From NCBI RefSeq assembly GCF_002953255.1, contig NZ_CP026498.1, positions 8,870,506 to 8,934,505 of the forward strand: a stretch of DNA of 64,000 nucleotides. The letters are read 5' to 3'. This document shows positions 1 to 7,630 of the stretch, one piece after another (position 1 is the first letter of the stretch; every line of letters begins with the position of its first letter). Origin of the DNA: Streptomyces sp. CB01881 (GTDB lineage: Bacteria > Actinomycetota > Actinomycetes > Streptomycetales > Streptomycetaceae). A program made the translations under genes and the position numbers. Under the pieces are notes generated by a model. That model was not told the DNA's origin, did not search any database, and saw only the letters and a program-made list of their open reading frames with translations.

Positions 1-721
1 GGGGCCGCCCGCCGGCGGTCAGCCACATGCCGCCCCGGGAGAAGACGTCGCGCTCGTGCGCGTAGTAGATCTGCGGGAGTTCGATGCCCTCGCGCTCGAT
101 GTACTGCCAGACGTCCAGTTCGGTCCAGTTGGAGAGCGGGAAGACCCGGACGTGCTCGCCGACGGCGTGCCGGCCGTTGTACAGGGACCAGAGCTCGGGG
201 CGCTGGCGGCGCGGGTCCCAGGCGCCGAACTCGTCGCGCAGGGAGAAGACGCGTTCCTTGGCGCGGGCCTTCTCCTCGTCGCGGCGGCCGCCGCCGAAGA
301 CGGCGTCGAACTTGTTGCCCTCGATGGCGTCCAGCAGCGGGACGGTCTGGAGCGGGTTGCGGGTGCCGTCGGGGCGCTCGCGCAGCCGGCCGTCGTCGAT
401 GAAGTCCTGGACGTGGGCGACGTGCAGGCGCAGGTTGTGCCTGGCCGCCACCCGGTCGCGGTACTCGATGACCTCGGGGAAGTTGTGGCCGGTGTCCACG
501 TGCAGCAGCGAGAAGGGGATGGCGGCCGGCCAGAAGGCCTTGAGCGCCAGGTGCAGCATGACGATGGAGTCCTTGCCGCCGGAGAAGAGGATCACCGGGC
601 GCTCGAACTCCCCCGCGACCTCGCGGAAGATGTGCACCGACTCGGCCTCCAGCGCGTCCAGGTGGGACAGCGCGAAGGGGGTGTCGTCGGTGTTGACCAG
701 GCTGTCGGTCGCGGTGGTCAT
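1..721 (-). CDS. cysD: Sulfate adenylyltransferase subunit 2 (partial, cut by left edge)
   Basis: This is the small, catalytic subunit of ATP sulfurylase, which makes adenosine 5'-phosphosulfate (APS) from sulfate and ATP; its GTPase partner CysN is expected just beyond the left edge. About 240 N-terminal residues are visible. They include the PP-loop SGGKDS (residues 47-52), typical of N-type ATP pyrophosphatases, followed by DTGHNFPEV and a GGGRRDEEKARAKER stretch conserved in CysD. The family is usually a little over 300 residues, so the C-terminus lies outside the window. The ATG at 719-721 overlaps the stop of the APS kinase gene (ATGA), so the two are translationally coupled. It is the fifth protein-coding gene of the sulfur operon after the leader peptide. 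Confidence 0.95.
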   Translation of the reverse strand, partial: MTTATDSLVNTDDTPFALSHLDALEAESVHIFREVAGEFERPVILFSGGKDSIVMLHLALKAFWPAAIPFSLLHVDTGHNFPEVIEYRDRVAARHNLRLHVAHVQDFIDDGRLRERPDGTRNPLQTVPLLDAIEGNKFDAVFGGGRRDEEKARAKERVFSLRDEFGAWDPRRQRPELWSLYNGRHAVGEHVRVFPLSNWTELDVWQYIEREGIELPQIYYAHERDVFSRGGMWLTAGGRP

Positions 722-1314
722 GCGAGACCCCTTTCGGTCAGGAAGGCGTGCAGCTCGGCGGCGCTCTCGGCCACCTCGCGGCCCTGGGTCTGCAGTCGCA
801 GCTCGGGGTCCGCGGGGGCCTCGTACGGGTCGTCGACGCCGGTCAGGCCGGAGAGCTCGCCGGCCGCCTGCTTCGCGTACAGCCCCTTGACGTCGCGCTC
901 GGCGCACAGCTCGACCGGGGTGGCGACGTGGATCTCCAGGAAGTCGGTGCCGTGGGCGGCGTGCCGCTCGCGGACCGCCGCGCGGGAGTCGGCGTAGGGG
1001 GCGATCACGGGGGCGAGCACCTTCACGCCGTTGGCGGCGAGCTTCTCGGCGACGAAGCCGATCCGGGTGACGTTGGTGTGCCGGTCCTCGCGGGTGAAGC
1101 CGAGGCCCTTGGAGAGGAACTCGCGGATCTCGTCGCCGTCCAGGACCTCGACCTTGTGGCCTTCGGCGCGCAGCCGCCCGGCCAGGGCGAAGGCGAGCGT
1201 GGTCTTGCCGGCGCTCGGCAGCCCGGTCAGCCACACGGTGGCGCCGCGCTCGCAGGGTGCGGCCGCGGGGGCCGCCTCTGCGGCTCCGCCGGCGGCCGGG
1301 GTGGTGGTCGTCAC
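718..1314 (-). CDS. cysC: Adenylyl-sulfate (APS) kinase
   Basis: This enzyme phosphorylates APS to PAPS. The 198-residue product carries a P-loop GLPSAGKT (residues 31-38) and the conserved DGDEIREFLSKGLGFTREDR region, followed by the FLEIHV and CAERDVKGLY motifs of APS kinases. I chose the GTG at 1312-1314 because an AGGAG ribosome-binding site sits about 8 nt upstream; the reading frame stays open further upstream but without family similarity. The alanine- and threonine-rich N-terminus (about 25 residues) is an extension before the P-loop domain. It lies between cysH and cysD in the operon. A cytosolic kinase alongside what looks like an APS reductase suggests that PAPS is made here for sulfotransferases rather than for reduction; that last point is inference. 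Confidence 0.93.
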   Translation of the reverse strand: MTTTTPAAGGAAEAAPAAAPCERGATVWLTGLPSAGKTTLAFALAGRLRAEGHKVEVLDGDEIREFLSKGLGFTREDRHTNVTRIGFVAEKLAANGVKVLAPVIAPYADSRAAVRERHAAHGTDFLEIHVATPVELCAERDVKGLYAKQAAGELSGLTGVDDPYEAPADPELRLQTQGREVAESAAELHAFLTERGLA

Positions 1315-1352
1315 GGGGTTACTCCTGGAGATCTGAAGGGGGGTCGTGCGGG

Positions 1353-2054
1353 TCAGAGGTGGATGCCGCACTCGGTCTTGCCGGAGCCGGACCAGCGGCC
1401 GGCCCTGGCGTCCTCGCCCTCGGCGGGCTTGCGGGTACAGGAGAGCGGGGAGCAGCCGACCGACGTGTACCCCTCCCACAGCAGCGGGTTGAGCAGCACG
1501 CCGTTGGCGTTGACGTAGGCGTCCACGTCCTCCTGCGTCCAGCGGGCGATCGGGGCGAGCTTGACCTTGCGGCGCCTCGCGTCCCAGGCGACCACCGGGG
1601 TGTTTGCCCGGGTCGGCGACTCGTCGCGGCGCAGCCCGGTCGCCCAGGCGTCGTACCCGCCGAGACCGCGGTTCAGCGGCTCGACCTTCCGCAGCGAGCA
1701 GCAGAGGTCCGGGTCGCGGTCGTGCAGGGCGGGCCCGTACCGGGCGTCCTGCTCGGCCACGGTCTGGAGCGGCTTCAGCGTGATGACGTTGACCGGCATC
1801 ACCGCGGCCACCGCGTCCCGGGTGCCGATGGTCTCCGGGAAGTGGTAGCCGGTGTCCAGGAACACCACGTCCACACCGGGGAAGACCGAGGAGGCGAGGT
1901 GGGCGACGACCGCGTCCTCCATGGAGGAGGTGACGCAGAACCGCCTGCCGAAGGTGTCGGCGGCCCACTTCAGGATCTCCTGGGGGGGCGCCTCCTCCAG
2001 CTCGCGGCCGGCCCTGAGCGCCAGCTGCTCGTAGTCAGTCGTCGTGTCGCTCAT
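1353..2054 (-). CDS. cysH: Assimilatory APS/PAPS reductase with altered cluster motif
   Basis: This enzyme reduces activated sulfate to sulfite with thioredoxin. The 233-residue protein has the PAPS reductase fold signatures SSMEDAVVAHL and FLDTGYHFPET, and a C-terminal KTECGIHL carrying the catalytic cysteine (C229). A CC pair (C118-C119) marks the iron-sulfur, APS-preferring type. The second half of the [4Fe-4S] motif, normally C-x2-C in this family, here reads GCSPLSCTR (C201 and C206), a C-x4-C spacing equivalent to a six-base insertion. The flanking sequence is otherwise canonical, so the gene is probably still expressed; whether the cluster forms is unknown. The start overlaps the 3' end of the upstream zinc-ribbon gene. 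Confidence 0.92.
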   Translation of the reverse strand: MSDTTTDYEQLALRAGRELEEAPPQEILKWAADTFGRRFCVTSSMEDAVVAHLASSVFPGVDVVFLDTGYHFPETIGTRDAVAAVMPVNVITLKPLQTVAEQDARYGPALHDRDPDLCCSLRKVEPLNRGLGGYDAWATGLRRDESPTRANTPVVAWDARRRKVKLAPIARWTQEDVDAYVNANGVLLNPLLWEGYTSVGCSPLSCTRKPAEGEDARAGRWSGSGKTECGIHL

Positions 2055-2214
2055 GCGCCTTACCCCCGTTGGCCGGTGACAGCAGTCCCAGGAACTTCAG
2101 CTGGAAGGCCCGGCGGCAGCTGTGGCATTCCCAGGCGCCGTGCCCGGCCTCGGACGGGCGCAGGTCCTCGTCCCCGCAGTAGGGGCAGAAGAACGGTGCC
2201 GCTCGCTCGCTCAT
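2035..2214 (-). CDS. Zinc-ribbon miniprotein of the sulfur operon
   Basis: This is a 59-residue protein with two CxxC knuckles, CPYC (residues 10-13) and CHSC (30-33), separated by 16 residues, which is a classic zinc ribbon. It sits between the sulfite reductase and APS reductase genes, and its last seven codons overlap the start of cysH, so translation is likely coupled. Similar small Cys4 proteins are found in actinomycete sulfite-reductase operons, but I know of no assigned function; a role in metal binding or in handling sulfide or cluster assembly is conjecture. The ATG at 2212-2214 is the only sensible start. It is not a shadow frame: the Cys pattern and the tight packing argue for a real gene. 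Confidence 0.8.
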   Translation of the reverse strand: MSERAAPFFCPYCGDEDLRPSEAGHGAWECHSCRRAFQLKFLGLLSPANGGKAHERHDD

Positions 2215-2287
2215 TGCCCGCCTCGCTTCGCTCGGCGTCCGCTTCGCGAGACGCGCCCCTCTTCCACGGTTCGCTCTCTCCGCTCGC
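2215..2287 (-). repeat. Intergenic repeat element, copy 1
   Basis: This 73-bp spacer separates the sulfite reductase stop codon and the zinc-ribbon start. It contains CCTCGCTTCGCTCGG (2221-2235) and, reaching into the stop codon, CCGCTCGCTCACGA (2280-2293). Both words occur in the same order, and in the same place relative to a TCG-TGA stop, in the ureAB/ureC spacer at 27553-27628. See the matching entry there. Confidence 0.6.
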
Positions 2288-4012
2288 TCACGACAGCTGC
2301 TCCTCGCTCGCCCGGGCCGCCCACTGGGCGAAGCGCTCGCCCTCGGCGCGGTCGGCCTGGTAGCGGGTCAGGACGCGCTCGACGTAGTCGGGCAGGCCGT
2401 CCTTGGTGACCTTGAGGCCGCGGACCTTGCGGCCGAAGCCGGCCTCCAGCCCGAGCGCGCCGCCCAGGTGGACCTGGTAGCCCTCGACCTGCTCGCCGTC
2501 GGCGTCGGTCACCAGCTGGCCCTTGAGACCGATGTCCGCGACCTGGATGCGGGCGCAGGCGTTCGGGCAGCCGTTGATGTTGATGGTCAGCGGCTCCTCG
2601 AAGTCGGGGAGGCGCTTCTCCAGCTCGTCGATGAGCGTGCGGCCGCGCTCCTTGGTCTCGACGATCGCGAGCTTGCAGTACTCGATGCCGGTGCAGGCCA
2701 TGGTGCCGCGGCGGAACGGCGACGGGGTGACGCGCAGGTCCAGCGCCTCCAGGCCGGCCACCAGGGACTCGACCCGGTCCTCGGCGACGTCGAGGACGAG
2801 CATCTTCTGCTCGGCGGTGGTGCGCAGTCGGTCGCTGCCGTGGGCGGCGGCGAGGTCGGCGATCCGGCCGAGCAGCCGGCCGTCGACCCGGCCGACGCGC
2901 GGCGCGAAGCCGACGTAGTAGTTGCCGTCCTTCTGCCGGTGCACGCCGACGTGGTCGCGCCAGCGGCCGGCGGGCTCCTCGGGTGCGGGGCCGTCGACCA
3001 GCTGGTACTTGAGGTACTCGTCCTCCAGGACCTGGCGGAACTTCTCCACGCCCCAGTCGGCGACCAGGAACTTCAGCCGGGCGCGGTTGCGCAGCCGGCG
3101 GTAGCCGTAGTCGCGGAAGATGCCGATGACACCGCCGTAGACGTCCGCGACCTCGTCCAGCGGGACCCAGGCGCCCAGGCGGACACCGAGCTTGGGGTTG
3201 GTCGAGAGGCCGCCGCCGACCCAGAGGTCGAAGCCGGGACCGTGCTCGGGGTGGACCACGCCCACGAAGGCGATGTCGTTGATCTCGTGCGCGACGTCCA
3301 GCAGCGGCGAGCCGGAGACGGCGGACTTGAACTTGCGCGGCAGGTTGGAGAACTCGGGGTTGCCGATGAAGCGGCGCTGGATCTCCTCGATGGCGGGGGT
3401 GCCGTCGATGATCTCGTCCTCGGCGATGCCGGCCACCGGCGAGCCGAGGATGACGCGCGGGGTGTCACCGCAGGCCTCGGTGGTGGAGAGGCCGACGGCC
3501 TCCAGCTTCTGCCAGATCGCCGGGACGTCCTCGATCCGGATCCAGTGGTACTGCACGTTCTGCCGGTCGGTCAGGTCGGCGGTGTTGCGGCCGTACAGCT
3601 CGGAGACCTCGGCGATCGCCTTGAGCTGGGCGACGGTCAGCCGGCCGCCGTCGATGCGGACCCGGAGCATGAAGTACTCGGCGTCCAGCTCGTGGGGGTC
3701 CAGGATGGCGGTCTTGCCGCCGTCGATGCCCTCCTTGCGCTGGGTGTACAGACCCCACCAGCGCATCCGGCCGCGCAGGTCGGCCGGGTCGATCGAGTCG
3801 AAGCCGCGGTGCGCGTAGATCGTCTCAATACGTGTCCGCACGTTGAGACCGTCGTCGTCCTTCTTGAACTGCTCGTTGGCGTTCAGAGGAGTGAAGTGGC
3901 CCATGCCCCACTGGCCCTCACCGCGGTGGCGGGTCACCTTGCGCGGCGCGGCGGGACGGCGCTCGGCGGCGCTGTCGGCCGTGGGCTCGGCGGTCTCGGG
4001 AGTGGTGGCCAT
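2288..4012 (-). CDS. cysI: Ferredoxin-type nitrite/sulfite reductase
   Basis: This is a sirohaem enzyme reducing sulfite to sulfide for cysteine synthesis. The 574-residue protein shows the two repeated ferredoxin-like half domains of the family. The four ligands of the coupled [4Fe-4S]-sirohaem centre are in place: C440 and C446 (CTGIEYC, C-x5-C), then C482 and C486 (GCPNACA, C-x3-C). The ATG at 4010-4012 is preceded by GAAGGACTTCACC, a reasonable ribosome-binding site. Its 200-nt 5' region contains a 27-codon leader ORF (4213-4296) of the kind seen ahead of actinomycete sulfur genes. It is the first large gene of the operon that continues through the zinc-ribbon gene, cysH, cysC and cysD. 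The symbol sirA is also used for this gene. Confidence 0.95.
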   Translation of the reverse strand: MATTPETAEPTADSAAERRPAAPRKVTRHRGEGQWGMGHFTPLNANEQFKKDDDGLNVRTRIETIYAHRGFDSIDPADLRGRMRWWGLYTQRKEGIDGGKTAILDPHELDAEYFMLRVRIDGGRLTVAQLKAIAEVSELYGRNTADLTDRQNVQYHWIRIEDVPAIWQKLEAVGLSTTEACGDTPRVILGSPVAGIAEDEIIDGTPAIEEIQRRFIGNPEFSNLPRKFKSAVSGSPLLDVAHEINDIAFVGVVHPEHGPGFDLWVGGGLSTNPKLGVRLGAWVPLDEVADVYGGVIGIFRDYGYRRLRNRARLKFLVADWGVEKFRQVLEDEYLKYQLVDGPAPEEPAGRWRDHVGVHRQKDGNYYVGFAPRVGRVDGRLLGRIADLAAAHGSDRLRTTAEQKMLVLDVAEDRVESLVAGLEALDLRVTPSPFRRGTMACTGIEYCKLAIVETKERGRTLIDELEKRLPDFEEPLTININGCPNACARIQVADIGLKGQLVTDADGEQVEGYQVHLGGALGLEAGFGRKVRGLKVTKDGLPDYVERVLTRYQADRAEGERFAQWAARASEEQLS

Positions 4013-4212
4013 GGTGAAGTCCTTCGGGGCAGGTGGCTCTGACGCCGGGTGGGTCGCTGGGGCGTGCTCGGCGGTGCGCTGCTGCTGTGACCTGCTGGTT
4101 TGTCAGGGCCGGGAGAGCAGTGACCGGGGCCGGGCGGGCGCCTGCACATCCGCTTCAGCGGGGATGGCGAGGGTGGTGGCGCCGGGTGCGGTGGGTGGCG
4201 GCGGGGTGGGGC

Positions 4213-4296
4213 TCAGATCACCGGACAGATGGCGCTGGACACGCGAAGGAGATCGACGTGGAGTCGACCTACTAGGGTGGTTCCGGCGCTTGGCAT
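4213..4296 (-). CDS. Putative sulfur-operon leader peptide (27 aa)
   Basis: This short ORF runs from ATG (4294-4296) to TGA and encodes a 27-residue peptide whose core reads GRLHVDLLRVSSAIC (residues 10-24). The pattern R-x-H-V-D-L-x-R-V-S-S-A-x-C is, from my knowledge of actinomycete genomes, the hallmark of short 'putative leader peptides' ahead of sulfur-metabolism and sulfur-transport genes. It lies 200 nt upstream of the sulfite reductase gene on the same strand. A cysteine codon near the end would suit cysteine-responsive control by ribosome stalling, but the mechanism is inference. There is no clear Shine-Dalgarno sequence; GAATCT seven bases before the ATG could be a -10 element giving a leaderless message. 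Confidence 0.75.
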   Translation of the reverse strand: MPSAGTTLVGRLHVDLLRVSSAICPVI

Positions 4297-4336
4297 GGCA
4301 AGAGATTCGCACGGAGCACGACGTGCGGTCCACTAA

Positions 4337-4353
4337 CGTCCGAATTATGGACG
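4337..4353. promoter_or_regulatory. Inverted repeat upstream of the sulfur-operon leader
   Basis: CGTCC and GGACG arms are separated by the AT-rich spacer GAATTAT. The element lies about 40 bp upstream of the leader ORF start, in the divergent region shared with the YihY-type gene. It could be an operator for the sulfur operon, but the arms are only 5 bp and the regulator is unknown. Confidence 0.35.
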
Positions 4354-4471
4354 CAAAGGTTTCGCATACCGAGATGCTGGAGCGTTCCCGCCGCTCGCCG
4401 GATCGGTGCCCGGTGACCGCTGTACGACACGGAGATCAACGGACCTGCTCCGGCCCGATACCGTTAGCCCT

Positions 4472-5770
4472 GTGCAACCAGCAGGCGAAACGACGAGACC
4501 GAACCCCGAGCGGCCCTCCCGTCGTCGGGGCAGGGGCGCCCGGCGGGCGGCCAAGCAGGTCACCTGGCGCAGTACGGCCTGGGCCCTGGTCAAGGACACC
4601 ACCAACACCTGTGTCGAGTACCGGGTCACCGGCCTCGCCGCCGAGGCGGCGTTCTTCACCCTGCTCTCCATCCCGCCGCTGCTGCTCTGCCTGGCCGGCA
4701 CCCTCGGGTACCTCGACGACTTCCTCGGCGCCGGCACCATCGAGAAGCTGAAGCAGGACATCGTCAAGGCCGCCGGGACGGTGCTCTCGGACTCCTCGGT
4801 CCAGCAGGTCGTGGTACCGCTGCTGAAGGAGGTCTTCGACCACACCCGGCCCGACCTGGTGTCGATCGGCTTCCTGCTCTCGCTCTGGTCCGGCTCCCGG
4901 GCGCTCTACATCTTCATCGACACCATCACCGTCATGTACGGGCTCGACGGCAAGCGCGGCATCGTCCAGACCAGGCTGATGTCGCTCGGCCTCTACCTCG
5001 GCGCCCTGCTGATCGGCTCGCTGGTGCTGCCGCTGCTGATGGCCGGCCCCGGACTGGTGCAGAACGCCGTGCCGGACATCGCGACCGTCGTCAACGCGCT
5101 CTACTGGCCGGTCGCGATCCTGCTGCTGATCGTCTTCCTGACCACCCTCTACCACCTCGCCGTGCCCGTCTCCACACCCTGGCGGGAGGACATCCCGGGC
5201 GCGCTGGTCGCACTGGTGGTGCTGGTCTTCTGCAGCGTGGCCCTGCGGCTCTACCTCGTCAGCTCGGTCGAGGGCCCGTCGGTGTACGGCTCGCTGGCCG
5301 CACCGGTGGCCGTCCTGCTCTGGATCTTCGTCGTCGCGCTCGCGGTGCTCATCGGCGCCGCGATGAACGCCGCCATAGACCGCCGCTGGCCCACCCTGGA
5401 AACCGCCGACGCCCGCGCCGAGAACGAACGCGCCCACGAGGAGGCCGCCGCCGCGGTGGTCCGCGAGGTGGCCGCCCGGCGCGCCGTCGAGCGGGCCCGG
5501 CGGGCGCGCGAACTGGGCCTCGCCGAGGGCGCCGAGGAGGAGCACTGGGGAGAGGACGAGGGCGAGGACGTCGACGTGCCCTCCGAGTACCCCGAGCGCT
5601 GGGCCGACGTGCTCGCCGCCGACAACGTCCGGGCCCGCCTCACCACCCGCGGCGGCGGCCCGCACCACCGGCCCGCCCCGCCGCCCCCGGACAGCGACCG
5701 GCCGACCGCGCCGCCGCCCGACTACCAGCTGCCCTCCCACCCACCGCGGCCGCCATGGGACCAGGGCTGA
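4472..5770 (+). CDS. YihY/BrkB-family inner-membrane protein
   Basis: This is a 432-residue polytopic membrane protein. After a basic N-terminus come about six hydrophobic segments between roughly residues 60 and 300, including AAFFTLLSIPPLLLCLAGTL, and the conserved VSIGFLLSLWSGSRAL region of the YihY/BrkB family. The C-terminal third is charged (Glu/Arg-rich, likely helical or coiled) and then proline-rich, probably cytoplasmic. Family function is not settled; despite the old 'ribonuclease BN' label these are not the RNase. I prefer the GTG at 4472 because TACCGT lies 6-11 bp upstream as a -10 element and the message would be leaderless. An in-frame ATG at 4406 is an alternative, but its extra residues are not conserved-looking. 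Confidence 0.85.
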   Translation: MQPAGETTRPNPERPSRRRGRGARRAAKQVTWRSTAWALVKDTTNTCVEYRVTGLAAEAAFFTLLSIPPLLLCLAGTLGYLDDFLGAGTIEKLKQDIVKAAGTVLSDSSVQQVVVPLLKEVFDHTRPDLVSIGFLLSLWSGSRALYIFIDTITVMYGLDGKRGIVQTRLMSLGLYLGALLIGSLVLPLLMAGPGLVQNAVPDIATVVNALYWPVAILLLIVFLTTLYHLAVPVSTPWREDIPGALVALVVLVFCSVALRLYLVSSVEGPSVYGSLAAPVAVLLWIFVVALAVLIGAAMNAAIDRRWPTLETADARAENERAHEEAAAAVVREVAARRAVERARRARELGLAEGAEEEHWGEDEGEDVDVPSEYPERWADVLAADNVRARLTTRGGGPHHRPAPPPPDSDRPTAPPPDYQLPSHPPRPPWDQG

Positions 5771-5811
5771 CCTGCTGGAGACGGGGCGGGCGGCAGGGTG
5801 GTGCGTTGACG

Positions 5812-5858
5812 GGGGGCGGTGCCGGGGTGGTGCGTCGGTGGGGGCGGTGCCGGGGTGG
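5812..5858. repeat. 19-bp direct repeat (two copies) between convergent genes
   Basis: A 19-bp G-rich word (gggggcggtgccggggtgg) occurs exactly at 5812-5830 and again at 5840-5858. The pair lies between the 3' ends of the YihY-type gene and the FtsW-type gene. No function is evident. Confidence 0.6.
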
Positions 5859-5864
5859 GCCGAT

Positions 5865-7247
5865 CTACGGGGAAGGCTCCAGGGCGGTCCGTCCGGCCGA
5901 GTCGCTCAGCTTCACCAGCAGGGCGGTCATCAGCCAGTTCGCCAGCAGTGACGAGCCGCCGGCCGCGAGGAACGGCAACGCCTTGCCGGTCAGCGGGATC
6001 AGCCCGCTGACCCCGCCCACCACCACGAACACCTGGAGCGCCAGCGCCGCCGACAGTCCGGTGGCCAGCAGCTTCCCGAACGGGTCGGTCAGACCGACCG
6101 CCGTCCGCAGCCCGCGCTGCACCAGCAGCGCGTAGAGCATCAGCACCGCCGTCACCCCCGTCAGGCCCAGCTCCTCGCCGACCGTGGTGAAGATGAAGTC
6201 GCTGCGCCCGGCGAAGCCGATCTCCCACGGGTGGCCGGTGCCGAGCCCGGTCCCGGTCAGGCCCCCGGTGCCCAGGCTGAACAGGGCCTGGGCCGGCTGC
6301 TCCGAGACCAGGGCCGGGGAGTGCGCCGGGAGGTAGTAGTCCAGCGGGTGCAGCCAGGCCTCCACCCGGCCGTGCACGTGCGGCTCCAGGGTGCCGACCA
6401 CGGCCGCCCCGCCGACGGCCATCAGCAGGCCGATCACCATCCAGCTGGTCCGCTCGGTCGCCGTGTAGAGCATCACCACGAAGACGCCGAAGAAGATCAG
6501 CGAGGTGCCGAGGTCGCGTTCGACGACCAGCACCAGCAGGCTGACCACCCAGATCGTCAGCACCGGCCCGGCGTGCCGCCCGCGCGGCAGGGTCAGCCCC
6601 CAGACCCGGCGGCCGGCCAGCGCCAGCACGTCCCGGTAGGCCATCAGATAACCAGCGAAGAAGATCGTGATGGCGACCTTCACGAACTCGTCCGGCTGGA
6701 ACGAGAGCCCGCCGAGCCGGATCCAGCGCTTCGCCCCGAAGGTGTCGCCGGGGAAGAAGGCGGGCGCGGCCAGCAGGATCAGCGCCCCCGTCATCAGCAG
6801 GTAGACGTACCGCTGGAAGACGCGGTGGTGGCGCACCGCCGCGATCAGCACCACGGCCGCCACGACGGAGATCACCACCCAGGTCAGCTGGGCCGGCGCG
6901 GTCGGGATCTTCTGCCAGTCGCCCTTGGCCGCGTGCGCGAGCCGGTAGGAGAAGTCCAGGCGGTCGAGCAGGGCCAGGCCGAAGCCGGTCAGCAGCACCG
7001 CGAGCGGCAGGATCAGCGGGTCCGCGTACGGGGCGAAGCGGCGCACCGCCAGATGGGCGGCCAGCGCCAGCAGGCCCAGGCCGGTGCCGTGCGCGGTCAG
7101 GCCGGGCGGCAGGTGGCCGGTCAGTCCCAGGGCGGCGTCGACGTGCCCGGCCAGGCAGACCACGAGGGCGAGGAGGAGCAGGAAGAGCTCGACGTTGCGA
7201 AGGCGCGTGGCCCGGCGGCGGCCCTCGCCGCGTGCAGTGCTCGGCAC
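5865..7247 (-). CDS. FtsW/RodA/SpoVE (SEDS) family protein
   Basis: This is a 460-residue SEDS-family membrane protein; characterised members are peptidoglycan glycosyltransferases working with class B PBPs in division, elongation or sporulation. About ten to twelve membrane segments are visible. The family signatures include GAKRWIRLGGLSFQPDEFVK in mid-protein, ERDLGTSLIFF, and a C-terminal TVGEELG plus PLTGKALPFLAAGGSSLLA. The GTG at 7245-7247 is chosen because the protein-like sequence begins there, with GGGGGA just upstream; the frame is open further upstream through repeat-rich DNA that is unlikely to be coding. No PBP or division gene is next to it, so it is probably an accessory paralogue. 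It is divergent from the CtaG-type gene across the CTTTGCAAAG array. Confidence 0.88.
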   Translation of the reverse strand: MPSTARGEGRRRATRLRNVELFLLLLALVVCLAGHVDAALGLTGHLPPGLTAHGTGLGLLALAAHLAVRRFAPYADPLILPLAVLLTGFGLALLDRLDFSYRLAHAAKGDWQKIPTAPAQLTWVVISVVAAVVLIAAVRHHRVFQRYVYLLMTGALILLAAPAFFPGDTFGAKRWIRLGGLSFQPDEFVKVAITIFFAGYLMAYRDVLALAGRRVWGLTLPRGRHAGPVLTIWVVSLLVLVVERDLGTSLIFFGVFVVMLYTATERTSWMVIGLLMAVGGAAVVGTLEPHVHGRVEAWLHPLDYYLPAHSPALVSEQPAQALFSLGTGGLTGTGLGTGHPWEIGFAGRSDFIFTTVGEELGLTGVTAVLMLYALLVQRGLRTAVGLTDPFGKLLATGLSAALALQVFVVVGGVSGLIPLTGKALPFLAAGGSSLLANWLMTALLVKLSDSAGRTALEPSP

Positions 7248-7409
7248 CCTTGCGTCCCCCTGCCGGCTCCCCGTGGGCGGAGTGCCGACGGCGCACCCTT
7301 CCAGACGAGCCCGACGGCGCGGCGGTTGCGGGGCGCGGGGAGGGGAGGGCAGGGGAGGGTGCGGACCGGCACGGTGGGGGGCGAGGGTGCGGCCCGGCAC
7401 GGGGGCCGG

Positions 7410-7630
7410 ACTTTGCAAAGTGTTGCTGGCCGGCCTCGGGGAGGGGCGGGGCGTGCGCTTTGCAAAGTGTTGGGGACGGCCTCCTGGTGGGAGGCGGGGA
7501 GCTGGCGCTGGCCCGGAGCTCGGTCCCTGCGCTTTGCAAAGTGACTGAGAGTGGACTTTGCAAAGCCGGGGTCGGGGTTGGCAAAGCCGGGACCCTGCTT
7601 GGCAAAGGCAGGGCCGGTGTTGGCAAAGCC
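7410..7630. promoter_or_regulatory. Array of CTTTGCAAAG palindromes and 21-bp phased half-similar sites
   Basis: Perfect 10-bp palindromes CTTTGCAAAG lie at 7411-7420, 7458-7467, 7532-7541 and 7556-7565. Three degenerate sites of the form TTGGCAAAG follow at 7578-7586, 7599-7607 and 7620-7628. The last four sites are spaced exactly 21 bp, two helical turns, so a bound protein would sit on one face. The array fills the 520-bp gap between two divergent genes (FtsW-type start 7247, CtaG-type start 7769). A TATAGA hexamer at 7646-7651 could be a -10 for the plus-strand gene. I do not recognise the cognate regulator. The palindromes are A/T-centred islands in very GC-rich DNA, which makes chance unlikely. 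Confidence 0.75.

Noticed and set aside
56..997. Long plus-strand frames opposite the cys genes (56-997, 748-1518, 2468-4042 and similar)
   Set aside because: They are antisense shadows of well-conserved sulfur genes, with Val/Gly/Asp- or Arg/Pro-rich translations and no ribosome-binding sites.
7410..7630. CTTTGCAAAG array as a CRISPR or replication-origin iteron array
   Set aside because: Spacings are irregular on the left side, spacers are short, there are no cas or rep genes, and it sits in a divergent promoter region; operator array fits better.
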